Shown here one piece after another: positions 23,748 to 32,660 of a DNA stretch of 64,000 bases (the stretch's first letter is position 1; every line of letters begins with the position of its first letter). The stretch is taken from NCBI GenBank assembly GCA_937885695.1, contig CALABP010000087.1:1-64000 (forward strand). The letters run 5' to 3'. The notes beneath the pieces are model-generated. The model was given only the letters and a program-made list of their open reading frames with translations. It made no database searches and was not told the origin of the DNA. This DNA is from DTU089 sp002440045. GTDB lineage: Bacteria; Bacillota; Clostridia; Oscillospirales; Acutalibacteraceae. The position numbers and the translations under genes were made by a program.

Positions 23748-25334
23748 TTAGAACTGACCGTAAATGAAATCTACCTTGCCGTAATTCTGACCGTAAGCGC
23801 CGAAAATTACGATTGCCGCAATAAGAGCTATGTATATAGCCCAACGAAGAGGAAGCGGCTTTTTTGCAAGCTCCGCTCTTATGCTGTGGCCGCGTTCCTG
23901 CAAAATGCTGATAACGAGCATTACGAAAAATCCGACAATAAGCACTATAAAGTCTTTTTCGTCAATGCCGTAATTGAACAATTCGCCGTTCTTGACGCCG
24001 ATAAGAAAGCTTCCTTCAAAAATGCTCAAAAACATTCTTAAAAACGCCTTTAAGCCTTTTGCCCTGAACATAAGCATACCTACGTTGACAAAGACAAAAG
24101 TCCTGAGCACCTTTAAAGCCGAAAGCACCTTACCGTCGCGGTTTATGTGCGTTTTGGTAAAAAATGCGGCAATAAGCGGCTCAAACAGCATACCTATAAG
24201 CATTATTACATAATAATAAAGTCCGTATGCTATGTATTTCCACGCGGCGCCGTGCCAAATGCCGTTGCCGAGCCACACGAAAAACAGTGCAAATGCCGCC
24301 GGAATAACATTGGCAAAATGCGCGTTCATATGCTTTTTTGCACTGCGGCTGAGGCTCATAAACGGTTTTGAAAGCGAGACCGAATAGAACACATAATCTC
24401 TAAGCCAAGCGCCGAGCGTTATGTGCCAACGGCGCCAAAACTCGTTGACGCTTTTTGAGAAGAACGGTCTGTCGAAGTTCTTTTGAAGCTCCACCCCGAA
24501 AAGCCCGGCGCTGCCGCGGACAATATCCATACAGCCGGAAAACTCGGAATAAAGCTGAAGTGTATAAAGAAGCACCGCAATAACTATAACCGCGCCGTTA
24601 TACATCTTGTAATCTTCAAATATCGTTTTGACAAACGCGTTTGCGCGGTCGGCAATAACGATTTTTTTGAAAAGACCCCAAAAGATAAGCTGCAAAGCGA
24701 ACGTTACATTTTCATAATTAAACTTGTGACCCTCGTAGATGTTGTCGGCAATAACGTCGAAACGGCCTATAGGACCTTCGGTAATATGCGGAAAGAACGA
24801 AAGAAATAAAGCAACCTTTGCAAGATTTTTTGTAGCCTTGTATTTTCCGCGGTAAACGTCGATAACATAGCTTACAGCCTGAAGCGTGTAAAACGAAATA
24901 CCCAAAGGCAAAACGAGCTTTAAAGGCTCAAATTCTATTTCTTTTCCGAAGTGAGCCGCCAGCGAAACAAAGCTTTCGGTAGCAAAATTCGCGTATTTCA
25001 AAAAAGCTAAAATACCGAAATTGATGATTATGATAAGAGCGACTACGGCTTTTTTCTTTCGCTGAACCGAAAGCTTGCGTTTTTTACGCTCTTCTTTTTC
25101 GAGCGACTTTCTTATCGCGTCGAATTTGCTTTGAATTTTGTCAACGGCAAGCGCCCCGAGATAGACCGAAAGCGTTGAAAGGACAAGAAAAAAAGTAAGC
25201 TTGCCGCTTTGTGCCGCATAAAAGATATAACTTGAAGTGAGAAGCGCAACCCATTTAAATTTTTTGGGAAGAACGGTGTAAGCTAAAAATACCACGCCCA
25301 AAAACAAAATGAGGTATGTGTAAGTTGTGTACAT
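23748..25334 (-). CDS. dltB: DltB, MBOAT O-acyltransferase
   Basis: A 528-aa polytopic membrane protein of the MBOAT family that passes D-alanine across the membrane from DltC toward DltD. The conserved MBOAT features are visible: LSFFPHITEGPIGRF, NEFWRRWHITLGAWLRDYVF and the invariant His in GNGIWHGAAWKY. About eleven membrane segments are evident. At 528 aa it is longer than the usual 400-aa DltB because of a charged loop around residues 60-100, so an AlgI-like annotation is possible, but the dltA-dltC context decides for DltB. Confidence 0.9.
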   Translation of the reverse strand: MYTTYTYLILFLGVVFLAYTVLPKKFKWVALLTSSYIFYAAQSGKLTFFLVLSTLSVYLGALAVDKIQSKFDAIRKSLEKEERKKRKLSVQRKKKAVVALIIIINFGILAFLKYANFATESFVSLAAHFGKEIEFEPLKLVLPLGISFYTLQAVSYVIDVYRGKYKATKNLAKVALFLSFFPHITEGPIGRFDVIADNIYEGHKFNYENVTFALQLIFWGLFKKIVIADRANAFVKTIFEDYKMYNGAVIVIAVLLYTLQLYSEFSGCMDIVRGSAGLFGVELQKNFDRPFFSKSVNEFWRRWHITLGAWLRDYVFYSVSLSKPFMSLSRSAKKHMNAHFANVIPAAFALFFVWLGNGIWHGAAWKYIAYGLYYYVIMLIGMLFEPLIAAFFTKTHINRDGKVLSALKVLRTFVFVNVGMLMFRAKGLKAFLRMFLSIFEGSFLIGVKNGELFNYGIDEKDFIVLIVGFFVMLVISILQERGHSIRAELAKKPLPLRWAIYIALIAAIVIFGAYGQNYGKVDFIYGQF

Positions 25335-25378
25335 ATAAACTCCCTTTTAACCCCTGAGATTTTCAAGAAACCGCCGAT

Positions 25379-25411
25379 AACCGCCGATTGGTTTAATATC
25401 AATCAGCGGTT
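25379..25411 (-). other. Intercistronic hairpin between dltC and dltB
   Basis: AACCGC-C-GATTG at 25379-25390 pairs with CAATC-A-GCGGTT at 25400-25411 (11 bp, one mismatch, 9-nt loop). No T-tract follows on the minus strand, so it is not a full terminator. It may stabilise the dltA-dltC part of the message or mark a processing site, which would allow more DltC than DltB. Confidence 0.45.
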
Positions 25412-25424
25412 ATCCTGATATAAA

Positions 25425-25652
25425 TTATTCGTCCTCGAGTCTTTCAATCATTTCCCACATTGCTTTTGCGGAATGGAAGTTCTCGGGAACAATGTCGGGC
25501 GGTGTGATTTCAACGTCAAATTCGTCGCAAAGCTCCGAAACGAGCATAACTATTGCAAGCGAATCAAAGATTTTTTTGCCGATGAGGTCGTCTTCTTTTT
25601 CAAAGTCGACACCCGGTTTCATTTTTTTGAGGATTTCAAGTAACTTTTCCAT
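25425..25652 (-). CDS. dltC: D-alanyl carrier protein
   Basis: A 75-aa acyl-carrier-type protein. Ser31 in IFDSLAIVML is the expected 4'-phosphopantetheine site. DltA loads it with D-alanine, which DltB then uses. The protein is strongly acidic, as is normal for carrier proteins. It starts 3 nt after the dltA stop with GGGAG eight bases before the ATG, so it is cotranscribed. Confidence 0.93.
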   Translation of the reverse strand: MEKLLEILKKMKPGVDFEKEDDLIGKKIFDSLAIVMLVSELCDEFDVEITPPDIVPENFHSAKAMWEMIERLEDE

Positions 25653-25655
25653 TTT

Positions 25656-27182
25656 TCATTCTCCCTTTATCATTGTTTTATAATTATTTTTAAGCCATAC
25701 TCTGTCGGTTTTACCGTTTTGATTGTACGGCATATTTTTGGTGCGGATTATAACGTTGGGGCGCATATAAAGCGGCAGTTTTTCTTCAAGAGCCGCGCGC
25801 ACTTCGTCCTCTTTAAGCTTTGTTCCGACAAAAACAAGCACGATTTTGTCCTCTTCACCGTCGTAAACAACCGCCGCCGAAGAAAGCCTTTCTACACCGT
25901 AAGCGGCGTTTTCGATTTCGCCGAGCTCTATTCTGTAGCCCATATGCTTTATCTGAAAATCCTTGCGCGAAACATATTCAAGCTCGCCGTATTCGTTATA
26001 CTTAACAAGGTCGCCTGTTTTATAGACTGTCTCGGGATAGTTTTTGTTGCAAGGATTTTGAACAAATGCCGCCGCGGTTTTTTCGGGGTTGTTGTAGTAG
26101 CCCGCCGAAAGGAAAGAGCCTCTTACATAAAGCTCGCCCACTTCGCCCGGGGCTTTGACAAGCGCGCCGCCGTCTTTCACGACAAAAACGTCGCAGTTTG
26201 AGCAAGCCTTGCCTATCGGCAAAGACGAGTCGTCCGAAAACTCGCGGTTGAGCGTATAGAACGTGCATATATCGGTGGTTTCGGTCGGCCCGAAAAGATT
26301 TGAAAACAGTGCGTCTTTATAATGGGCGCGCCAATAATTAAGCTGTTTTACAGGCATAACCTCGCCCGCAAAAAGAATTTTTTCAAGGTGTTCGGGCTTG
26401 CCGTAGTCAAGCACCTTCCAGTTTGCGATTATCGAAAGCGCCGACGGCACCCAATATATTGTGTTGACCTTTCGCTCGTTAAGAAACTCGACAAGCTTCA
26501 TAGGGAACGAAAAGAACTGCTTCGGAATTATGTGAAGCGAAGCGCCGCTTTTAAGCGTTGCGAACACATCCGAAACCGACATACTGAAATAAAACGGTGT
26601 TTGGCTGCCGAAAACGGTGTCGGGGGTGATGTTGTATTCGCCCGTAAACCATTCGGTATATGAAATTACGTTTCTGTGGTTTATTACGGCGCCCTTGGGG
26701 TAGCCCGTTGAGCCCGATGTAAACAGCGCATAAAGCGGGTCTGTGTCTATGGCGCGCCTTCTTACTTCTTTGAGCCCTTCTTCAAAAATTCCACATTTTT
26801 CGGCTTCTTCAAGAAGAAGCGTTTCGCCCGAAAAGTCAAGCGTGCGGCCTTTTTCGATATTTTCGCTGTCGCATATCAAGGCAAACGGCTCAAGCGTGCC
26901 GATAATTTTATCAAGTCTTTCGTTAGGCGAATCGGCGTCAAGCACGACATAAAAGTTGCCGCTGTAAACAACGCCGAACATTGCGACAAGCGTGCCGACT
27001 CCCCTGCTTGTGAGAACGGCGACGGGTTTGTTTTTGTTTGAAAATTTTAAAAGCGCAGAGCCGACAGCCTTTGTCTTATTTAAAAGCTCAAGGTATGTAA
27101 GCTGTGTTTTTGTGTCCGCAAACGCAAGCGCCGCAGGAGCTCTTTCTGCGTTCTTTTCCAAGAACTCAAGAATGTTCTTCAT
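25656..27182 (-). CDS. dltA: D-alanine--D-alanyl carrier protein ligase
   Basis: A 508-aa member of the adenylation (AMP-binding) superfamily that activates D-alanine and loads DltC. The core motifs are LFTSGSTGYPKG (about 153-164), KILFAGEVMPVKQL, NLFGPTETTDIC, YKTGDLVKYNEYGELEYVSRKDFQIKHMGYRIELGEIE and NQNGKTDR with the catalytic Lys. Length and motif spacing fit DltA rather than a nonribosomal synthetase domain. The start overlaps the histidine kinase end by 17 nt, with GGAG seven bases upstream. Confidence 0.94.
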   Translation of the reverse strand: MKNILEFLEKNAERAPAALAFADTKTQLTYLELLNKTKAVGSALLKFSNKNKPVAVLTSRGVGTLVAMFGVVYSGNFYVVLDADSPNERLDKIIGTLEPFALICDSENIEKGRTLDFSGETLLLEEAEKCGIFEEGLKEVRRRAIDTDPLYALFTSGSTGYPKGAVINHRNVISYTEWFTGEYNITPDTVFGSQTPFYFSMSVSDVFATLKSGASLHIIPKQFFSFPMKLVEFLNERKVNTIYWVPSALSIIANWKVLDYGKPEHLEKILFAGEVMPVKQLNYWRAHYKDALFSNLFGPTETTDICTFYTLNREFSDDSSLPIGKACSNCDVFVVKDGGALVKAPGEVGELYVRGSFLSAGYYNNPEKTAAAFVQNPCNKNYPETVYKTGDLVKYNEYGELEYVSRKDFQIKHMGYRIELGEIENAAYGVERLSSAAVVYDGEEDKIVLVFVGTKLKEDEVRAALEEKLPLYMRPNVIIRTKNMPYNQNGKTDRVWLKNNYKTMIKGE

Positions 27183-28620
27183 TTATTTTCTCCTCTTTAA
27201 TTATCGGCAAAGAAAGCGTTGTTTCATAAATACCGCCGCTTTCTTTGAACGAATAGTTTATGTTCATAGCTTCTGAAAGCCTTTTACATATTTTGGTTCC
27301 TATTTTTGTGCTTTCAACGTGTTTGTTATTTTTGTTTATGTGATTTTTAAAATTGACCTCAATAAAATCGCCTTGTCTTTCGGCGGTTGCCTTTATCGGC
27401 TTTTCAAGGTCGGCATATTTATTTATGTTTGAAAAAATATTGTCGAAAATGCGTTTTAAAAGCATAACGTCAACGCTTATAAAAACGTCCTCCTGCAAAT
27501 TCTTTTCAACAACTCTGCACCCTCTTGCTCTGAAGTCCGCAAGCGGCTCGCCGAGAAGCTGTTCAAGCAAAATGCGGGCGTTTTCGGTTTCTAAAGAAGT
27601 TTTGACCTCGGGTGTGCCGAAAACGAGGAAATAACCGAACAGCTCGTCTGTAAGGCTTTTCAGCTGATACGCCTTTTCGCGGCAGCTTTTTAAATACCTG
27701 TTAAACTGCTCTTCGTCTTTATACTGCCCGTTTGCGAGCATGTCCGAATAGCCTATAAGCGTTGTAAGCGGCGTTCTTATATCGTGTGAAATTGAAGTAA
27801 TAAGCTCCTGATTCGATTTCCACGCGTTCTGCTCGCTTACAATGCGCTCTTCAAGAACGTCTCTCATATGCTCAACGTCGGAAGCGAGCTGTGAGATTTC
27901 GTCGGAGCCGCTCATTGAAACCGAGGATGAAATGTTGCCCTTGCTTACCACAGACACCTGTTTTGACAGCGATTTTACCCTTTTTATAAGACTGCCGTTA
28001 TATTTGAGTATAACGAAAAGCATTGTAAGACAGTAAAAAAGCAAGGTGATGACGGAAAGCGCCGTTGTATACACCTGCTCGATATGGTTGTATATCACGA
28101 CAGAGCGTATTCCGTCGCTGAAGCGCACGGGATAAACCATAAAGTCATAGTTGCTGTAAACTCTGCCGTCTTTAACGCCGCTTGTTGTAACTACCTTTCC
28201 TCCGGTTGAAAAAAACGGAAAATCGGATTCCCTCACTATTGTGGTACTGCCGTCTTCGGCGTACCATGTATCTTCATCCGAGCCGTCCTCGCCGAGAACC
28301 TTTTCGGACTCTCTGAACACGGTGAGTGACGCGTTGCCGTGAGAAGCAAGCCACTCGTCAAACTTGTCGCTTTCATACGAAGCGATTTTGTTTTCTTTAA
28401 CATAATCGGCAAAAGAAAGCAGCAGCTCGATTTGGTTGTTTGCCATTCTTTCGTCGTCAAGAAGAACGTTTTCTATGAACATTGTGCCGAGATACGAAAT
28501 CAGCGACGCCGCCAACGCCGAAAGAAGCATTGCGGTTACAACCGTCACAATCATTTTCATTCGTATGGTGCGAAACGACGCAGGAAGCCGCGCCGCGATT
28601 TTTTCAAAACGCTCAGTCAA
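27166..28620 (-). CDS. Sensor histidine kinase of the dlt operon
   Basis: A 484-aa kinase with two membrane segments (about 25-47 and 185-207) enclosing an extracytoplasmic sensor domain of about 135 residues, then a HAMP domain, a HisKA domain with the phospho-accepting His279 in SISHDIRTPLTTLIG, and an ATPase domain (FDNIFSNINKYAD, ESTKIGTKIC). The start is a TTG with AGGGG seven bases upstream, overlapping the response regulator end by 8 nt. It sits directly upstream of dltA, as dltRS does in group B streptococci, and probably senses cationic peptides or envelope charge (inference). Confidence 0.9.
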   Translation of the reverse strand: MTERFEKIAARLPASFRTIRMKMIVTVVTAMLLSALAASLISYLGTMFIENVLLDDERMANNQIELLLSFADYVKENKIASYESDKFDEWLASHGNASLTVFRESEKVLGEDGSDEDTWYAEDGSTTIVRESDFPFFSTGGKVVTTSGVKDGRVYSNYDFMVYPVRFSDGIRSVVIYNHIEQVYTTALSVITLLFYCLTMLFVILKYNGSLIKRVKSLSKQVSVVSKGNISSSVSMSGSDEISQLASDVEHMRDVLEERIVSEQNAWKSNQELITSISHDIRTPLTTLIGYSDMLANGQYKDEEQFNRYLKSCREKAYQLKSLTDELFGYFLVFGTPEVKTSLETENARILLEQLLGEPLADFRARGCRVVEKNLQEDVFISVDVMLLKRIFDNIFSNINKYADLEKPIKATAERQGDFIEVNFKNHINKNNKHVESTKIGTKICKRLSEAMNINYSFKESGGIYETTLSLPIIKEEKINEEHS

Positions 28621-29311
28621 TTTGATACCCCTTTCCCCAAACCGTTTTTATAATCTCGGGTTGCGTGGGGTCATCTTCTATTTTGCGCCTGAGGTTAAGA
28701 ATGTGAACCATTACGGTATTTGCCGCAGAGGGCAAATAGCGCTCCTGCCAGACCGCTTCATAGATGGATTTTGCGTCGTTCGGCGTGCCGCGGTGCTTTA
28801 TAAAGAAGTTTAAAAGAATATATTCGGTGTCGGTAAGCCCGACGTCAACGCCGTTTTTATATACGATGTGCCTGTCCGCGTCGATTCTTATGCTTTTTAA
28901 AGAGTCGATATTCTTTATATGCTCCGAAGAATTGCCGTACTCGCGATAGCGCCTTACAAGAGACGTGACCTTCATTAAAAGCTCGCTTTGTGAAAACGGC
29001 TTTGAAAGATAATCGTCGCCGCCGTTATAATATGCGTCTGCCTTGTCGCTTTCGGCTGTTTTTGCCGTAAGAAAAAGCGCTGGAACGTTGCTGAACTTTC
29101 TTATTTCTCTTAAAGCGTCTATTCCGTCCATTTCGGGCATCATAACATCAAGAATCACAAGGTCAAAATCGGGGTTCTCTTTAACCGCATTTACCGCTTC
29201 AACGCCGTTTTTGGCTTCAACGGCAGTATAGCCGTTTGAAGCAAGCAAAATAGAGAGCATATCTCTTATATCAGGCTCGTCATCGACAATCAGCACTTTT
29301 TTGCGTTCCAA
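28613..29311 (-). CDS. OmpR-family response regulator of the dlt operon
   Basis: A 232-aa two-domain response regulator: receiver with DDEPD and the phosphorylated Asp (about residue 55) in LVILDVMMPEMDG, Lys in DYLSKPFS, and a winged-helix DNA-binding domain ending VWGKGYQID. I place the start at the TTG at 29311 (MERKKVLIVDDE): AGAGG lies eight bases upstream, whereas the in-frame GTG at 29320 overlaps that site. It heads the operon regulator-kinase-dltA-dltC-dltB-dltD and likely controls it. Confidence 0.92.
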   Translation of the reverse strand: MERKKVLIVDDEPDIRDMLSILLASNGYTAVEAKNGVEAVNAVKENPDFDLVILDVMMPEMDGIDALREIRKFSNVPALFLTAKTAESDKADAYYNGGDDYLSKPFSQSELLMKVTSLVRRYREYGNSSEHIKNIDSLKSIRIDADRHIVYKNGVDVGLTDTEYILLNFFIKHRGTPNDAKSIYEAVWQERYLPSAANTVMVHILNLRRKIEDDPTQPEIIKTVWGKGYQID

Positions 29312-29347
29312 TAAAAACACCTCTTAAACCCTTATGAACCTATGCTA

Positions 29348-29376
29348 ACTTTACCACAAGAGAGAATTTTTTGCAA
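29348..29376 (-). promoter_or_regulatory. Promoter of the dlt regulatory operon
   Basis: TTGCAA (29376-29371), a 17-bp spacer ending in TTGTGG, and TAAAGT (29353-29348) on the minus strand, about 37 nt upstream of the response regulator start. Confidence 0.55.
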
Positions 29377-29432
29377 CACGGGTTCTGTAATTGTAATTAA
29401 TTCTTAATAATTGTAATTGTTTTTTAATAAAA

Positions 29433-29467
29433 AATGTTACCGCTTCAAAAAAAGAAGCAGTAACATT
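29433..29467 (-). terminator. Terminator after the sipL-like gene
   Basis: A 14-bp stem with one mismatch (29467-29454 with 29446-29433) and a 7-T loop on the minus strand is followed by TTTTTTATT. It separates the spore gene from the dlt operon. Confidence 0.85.
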
Positions 29468-29548
29468 ATACATGTATCGCGCCTTATTTTCAATATTTCA
29501 GAGAAAACATAAGAACTCTTAAGTTTTTAAGTAAAAAGCAGACAGGTT

Positions 29549-31075
29549 TTACACAGACGGTATGAAGATTATATTTCTGTCCTCGGTCGTTTCGCCGTCA
29601 AGCGAATTTTCCTTTGAAACGGCGCTGACGGTTGTGTTGTAGCGCCGCGCAATATCCCAAAGGTTTTCTTCGCCGCACGGGAAATAAACGGTAATGGCTC
29701 CTCCTCTTTTTTCGGTTGTTCTTTCCGATAAAGTCATATCGGAAACCGCGTCGACGCTCACGGTATTAAAAAGCGTACCCGTTATTTTAAGCTCTGCGCG
29801 CACTTCGATTTCCGAGCTGCTTTTAAGCGTGCAGTCAAGAGAGCAAAGCGTTACGTCGGCAATACACTTAGGCTCGCTTATATCCTCGGTCTGTTTGCGC
29901 TCGTAATTATAATCAACCATTTTTTCAAGGGTGACTATATCCCCTGCCGTGTCGCGCATTATAAACGAAAGCTTTAAAGAGCCCGAGATATTAAGATTAT
30001 TTTCGCTGTAAGCGGCATTTGCTTCGCCTGTTTCAACGGAGACGTCAATAATTGAAGAAACGCCGATTTTTGAAACGTCGACATTTTCTTTGAAAACATA
30101 GGTATCTCTTACCTCGTCGCCGACGGAATAAAAGCTCAGCGCCGATTTACTGAGTTCAAGCTCGCCGTCCACCGAGTATGCGTCGGTAATAACAAAAAAG
30201 TCTTTTTGCTCCCACATCGTTACGTCAGCGTCAATGCCGAGCGCAATGTCAAATGCGCGCCCGTCGCCCGAAGAATCGTTTTTAATTACTATATCGCACG
30301 CCGAAACGTTAAGAATCACGTCGCCCGTGTAATGCTCCTCCATACCGTCAAATTCAAGAATCTGATTTATCGGCATAACGTGCCTTATGTGCTCGGCAAC
30401 GCTTTTATCCTCGCACGGAACATACGATATTTCCACAACCGCGTCGCCGCGAATCATAATTTTGTTGCCTATTTTTTTAATTTCGGTCGGGACGGCGGCG
30501 GCAAAAGAGCTTAATATAAAAGCCGCGCCGCCGTTTTCGATATTAAGCGTTTCGCTCATTGAAAAATTGCGGCTTTTTTTGCAGCCGAGCGACATCGCGC
30601 TGACGGGGACGCATTTTTCTTCAATGCCGCGGCAATCGCCGAGCGAAACTATATCCTCATATATTCCGCCGTATGCCGAAACCGACAGCCTTATACCCGC
30701 TTTAATTTCCGCTCTTTTGGGACTTGTTGCGCGGCAGTTGACATAATTGACGCCCGCTTTTGCGGTCACGTCGTCGGCATGCGAAAACTCGGCGTTTTCA
30801 CAGTATCTTGTAAAAGCGCACTGCTGTGAAAATGCATAAATACAGCCGTCGTCCGAAGTGTAAATCATACGAAGCTCGCAAACGCCGTCAACCGTGACCC
30901 TTTCGCCGACGGTGCGGCAATTGTTCACTTTCGGCACGGCTGCGGCGCGGATTATCCGCAATATTTCGGGCATATATTCGGGAAGCGAAAGCTCTGCCTC
31001 CACGCACTCTTCCATACTTGTTTCATATGTTTTTTTCAAATAACGGTACTCGTCTTTTTGCAATGATATGTCCAT
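29549..31075 (-). CDS. SipL-like SPOCS/LysM spore coat morphogenesis protein
   Basis: A 508-aa protein with repeated SPOCS (DUF3794) domains over about residues 30-430 and a C-terminal LysM domain (about 455-505: CGEENLWDIARRYNTTVSAVSKEN). This is the plan of SipL from Clostridioides difficile, which binds SpoIVA through its LysM domain at the forespore surface during coat assembly. No signal peptide, as expected for a mother-cell protein. GGGAG lies nine bases before the ATG, and part of that site sits in a 14-bp hairpin. Confidence 0.88.
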   Translation of the reverse strand: MDISLQKDEYRYLKKTYETSMEECVEAELSLPEYMPEILRIIRAAAVPKVNNCRTVGERVTVDGVCELRMIYTSDDGCIYAFSQQCAFTRYCENAEFSHADDVTAKAGVNYVNCRATSPKRAEIKAGIRLSVSAYGGIYEDIVSLGDCRGIEEKCVPVSAMSLGCKKSRNFSMSETLNIENGGAAFILSSFAAAVPTEIKKIGNKIMIRGDAVVEISYVPCEDKSVAEHIRHVMPINQILEFDGMEEHYTGDVILNVSACDIVIKNDSSGDGRAFDIALGIDADVTMWEQKDFFVITDAYSVDGELELSKSALSFYSVGDEVRDTYVFKENVDVSKIGVSSIIDVSVETGEANAAYSENNLNISGSLKLSFIMRDTAGDIVTLEKMVDYNYERKQTEDISEPKCIADVTLCSLDCTLKSSSEIEVRAELKITGTLFNTVSVDAVSDMTLSERTTEKRGGAITVYFPCGEENLWDIARRYNTTVSAVSKENSLDGETTEDRNIIFIPSV

Positions 31076-31086
31076 AAATATAAACT

Positions 31087-31121
31087 CCCTTCATATATTT
31101 CCAAAACAAATATATGAAGGG
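31087..31121 (-). promoter_or_regulatory. Leader hairpin covering the sipL-like ribosome binding site
   Basis: A perfect 14-bp inverted repeat, CCCTTCATATATTT (31087-31100) and its inverse (31108-31121), with a 7-nt loop. On the minus-strand message the 3' arm ends in GAAGGG, the first part of the GAAGGGAG ribosome binding site. Folding would therefore hide that site, which suggests translational control; a dimeric DNA-binding operator is the alternative. Confidence 0.6.
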
Positions 31122-31168
31122 AAAATTCATTTTATGACGGCAAAACAGCGTTTGCCCGCTCGCAATAT

Positions 31169-32509
31169 TTATTTGTCATCCGTTTTTTCTTCTTGCGGCT
31201 CATAAATCGAAGAATAAAGAAGTCTTGCGTTTTCTTCGACGTCTATTCCTATTGAAGAGCCGTCCCACGCGCTGAAATAATACCATGTATCGTCAAATGG
31301 TATTTTTTGCGAAACGATAAGCTTATCAATATCAAAGCCCGATTTTTTAAGGCACGAAATACAGTCGAAAAGAAGGCTTATAAGCTCGCTTTTTGAAAGC
31401 GTTGTCTTGATATTCGGCGCAACCTCGTTGGCGGTTTTGATAAGCCCGAAAATACCCGTCGGCGTAAGCTTTGACTTTACGTTTGAAGCGATTGCCGCAA
31501 TAACCTTTCTTTGGCGCTGTGTGCGCATAAAATCCGAATCAAGATAACGTATTCTTGAATACCAAAGCGCCTGATAGCCGTTTATATGCACGCTTTCGCC
31601 GCTCTCGAATTTGTCGGGGCGTTTTGCCTTTTTATAGTCCTGACCGTCGTTGAGATAATCGGCTTCACGCTCTGTAATCTCAATGTCGATGCCGCCTAAG
31701 CCGTCTATAAGAGAAGTGAACATATCAAAATTCACGGCGGCGTATTCGTCTATTTTAATGCCGAAAGAGCTTTCAAGCGTTGCAATAAGAAGGTTTGCGC
31801 CGCCCCACGCAAAAGAGGCGTTGACTTTTGCTTCGCCCTCGCCCGGAATATTGAGGTGCGTGTCTCTTAAAACAGAGGTAACGGTAATTTTGCCCGTGTT
31901 TTTGTTGACGGAAACAATCATTATGCTGTCGCTTCTTGAAGCGCCGTCTTTTTCTTTATCGAGACCTATTAAAAGGATATTTGTAACGCCGTCTGCGCTT
32001 TTTAAGGGCGTTTCGGTATTTATATGCTCTATTTCGTCGGCGGGGGTGAATTTATTGACAACCCCGAGAACGGATGCGGCGCCCCAAACGGAAATGCCGA
32101 TTGCAAGCACCAAAATAACCGCGATTATGCTGAGCGCAACTCTTTTTCCTTTGCTTTTTTTCTTGGTTTTGCGGCGCTCGTCATAATCCGAAACGTCTTC
32201 AAAGCTGTAAACGGTTTCTTTAGCTTCCCCTTGCGGCGGGGTTTGCTTTTTATACCCGCTGTCAATATCGACAATAAGCTCTTCGGTGTCGAATTTATGA
32301 GCGTTTCTTGACGATATATAAACGTCGCGCCCCGAAGAGGTTTGATTTTTTTTACTTTTTCCTATATAAATGTCGCCGCCCGCGGACTGCGAAAATGAAG
32401 CGCGCTCTTTTTTGGAGTCGCTGTAAATATCGTTGCTTATATTGTTAGCACGCGAAATATTTATTCCGCCGCTTTCGTTTTTGTTGTTTCTGCCGCCGTT
32501 TTCAGCCAA
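31169..32509 (-). CDS. LCP family cell-wall polymer ligase (LytR-CpsA-Psr)
   Basis: About 446 aa: a long polar cytoplasmic region (residues 1-125), one membrane segment (about 128-150), and an extracellular LCP domain that begins NILLIGLDKEKDGASRSDSIMI and includes the conserved VTSVLRDTHLNIPG and the Arg-rich YSRIRYLDSDFMRTQRQRKVI. LCP enzymes attach teichoic acids or other phosphate-linked glycans to peptidoglycan. The TTG at 32509 fits AAAGGAG (eight bases); the GTG at 32518 touches that site. It is a separate unit from spoIIIAH, with its own promoter. Confidence 0.93.
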   Translation of the reverse strand: MAENGGRNNKNESGGINISRANNISNDIYSDSKKERASFSQSAGGDIYIGKSKKNQTSSGRDVYISSRNAHKFDTEELIVDIDSGYKKQTPPQGEAKETVYSFEDVSDYDERRKTKKKSKGKRVALSIIAVILVLAIGISVWGAASVLGVVNKFTPADEIEHINTETPLKSADGVTNILLIGLDKEKDGASRSDSIMIVSVNKNTGKITVTSVLRDTHLNIPGEGEAKVNASFAWGGANLLIATLESSFGIKIDEYAAVNFDMFTSLIDGLGGIDIEITEREADYLNDGQDYKKAKRPDKFESGESVHINGYQALWYSRIRYLDSDFMRTQRQRKVIAAIASNVKSKLTPTGIFGLIKTANEVAPNIKTTLSKSELISLLFDCISCLKKSGFDIDKLIVSQKIPFDDTWYYFSAWDGSSIGIDVEENARLLYSSIYEPQEEKTDDK

Positions 32510-32544
32510 AATAGCCACTCCTTTAAAGAGTTATTTTCGACTCA

Positions 32545-32573
32545 ATATTACCATATCCGACAGGATTTTTCAA
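32545..32573 (-). promoter_or_regulatory. LCP gene promoter
   Basis: TTGAAA (32573-32568), a 17-bp spacer ending in TATGG, and TAATAT (32550-32545) on the minus strand, about 36 nt before the TTG start. It falls between spoIIIAH and the LCP gene. Confidence 0.65.
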
Positions 32574-32660
32574 GACGGCAAAATCTTAAAAATATCGGTC
32601 GGGAAAGCTCATGAAAAGGCATTTCCCGACCGGGTTGCAATTATTAAATTATACCGTAAA

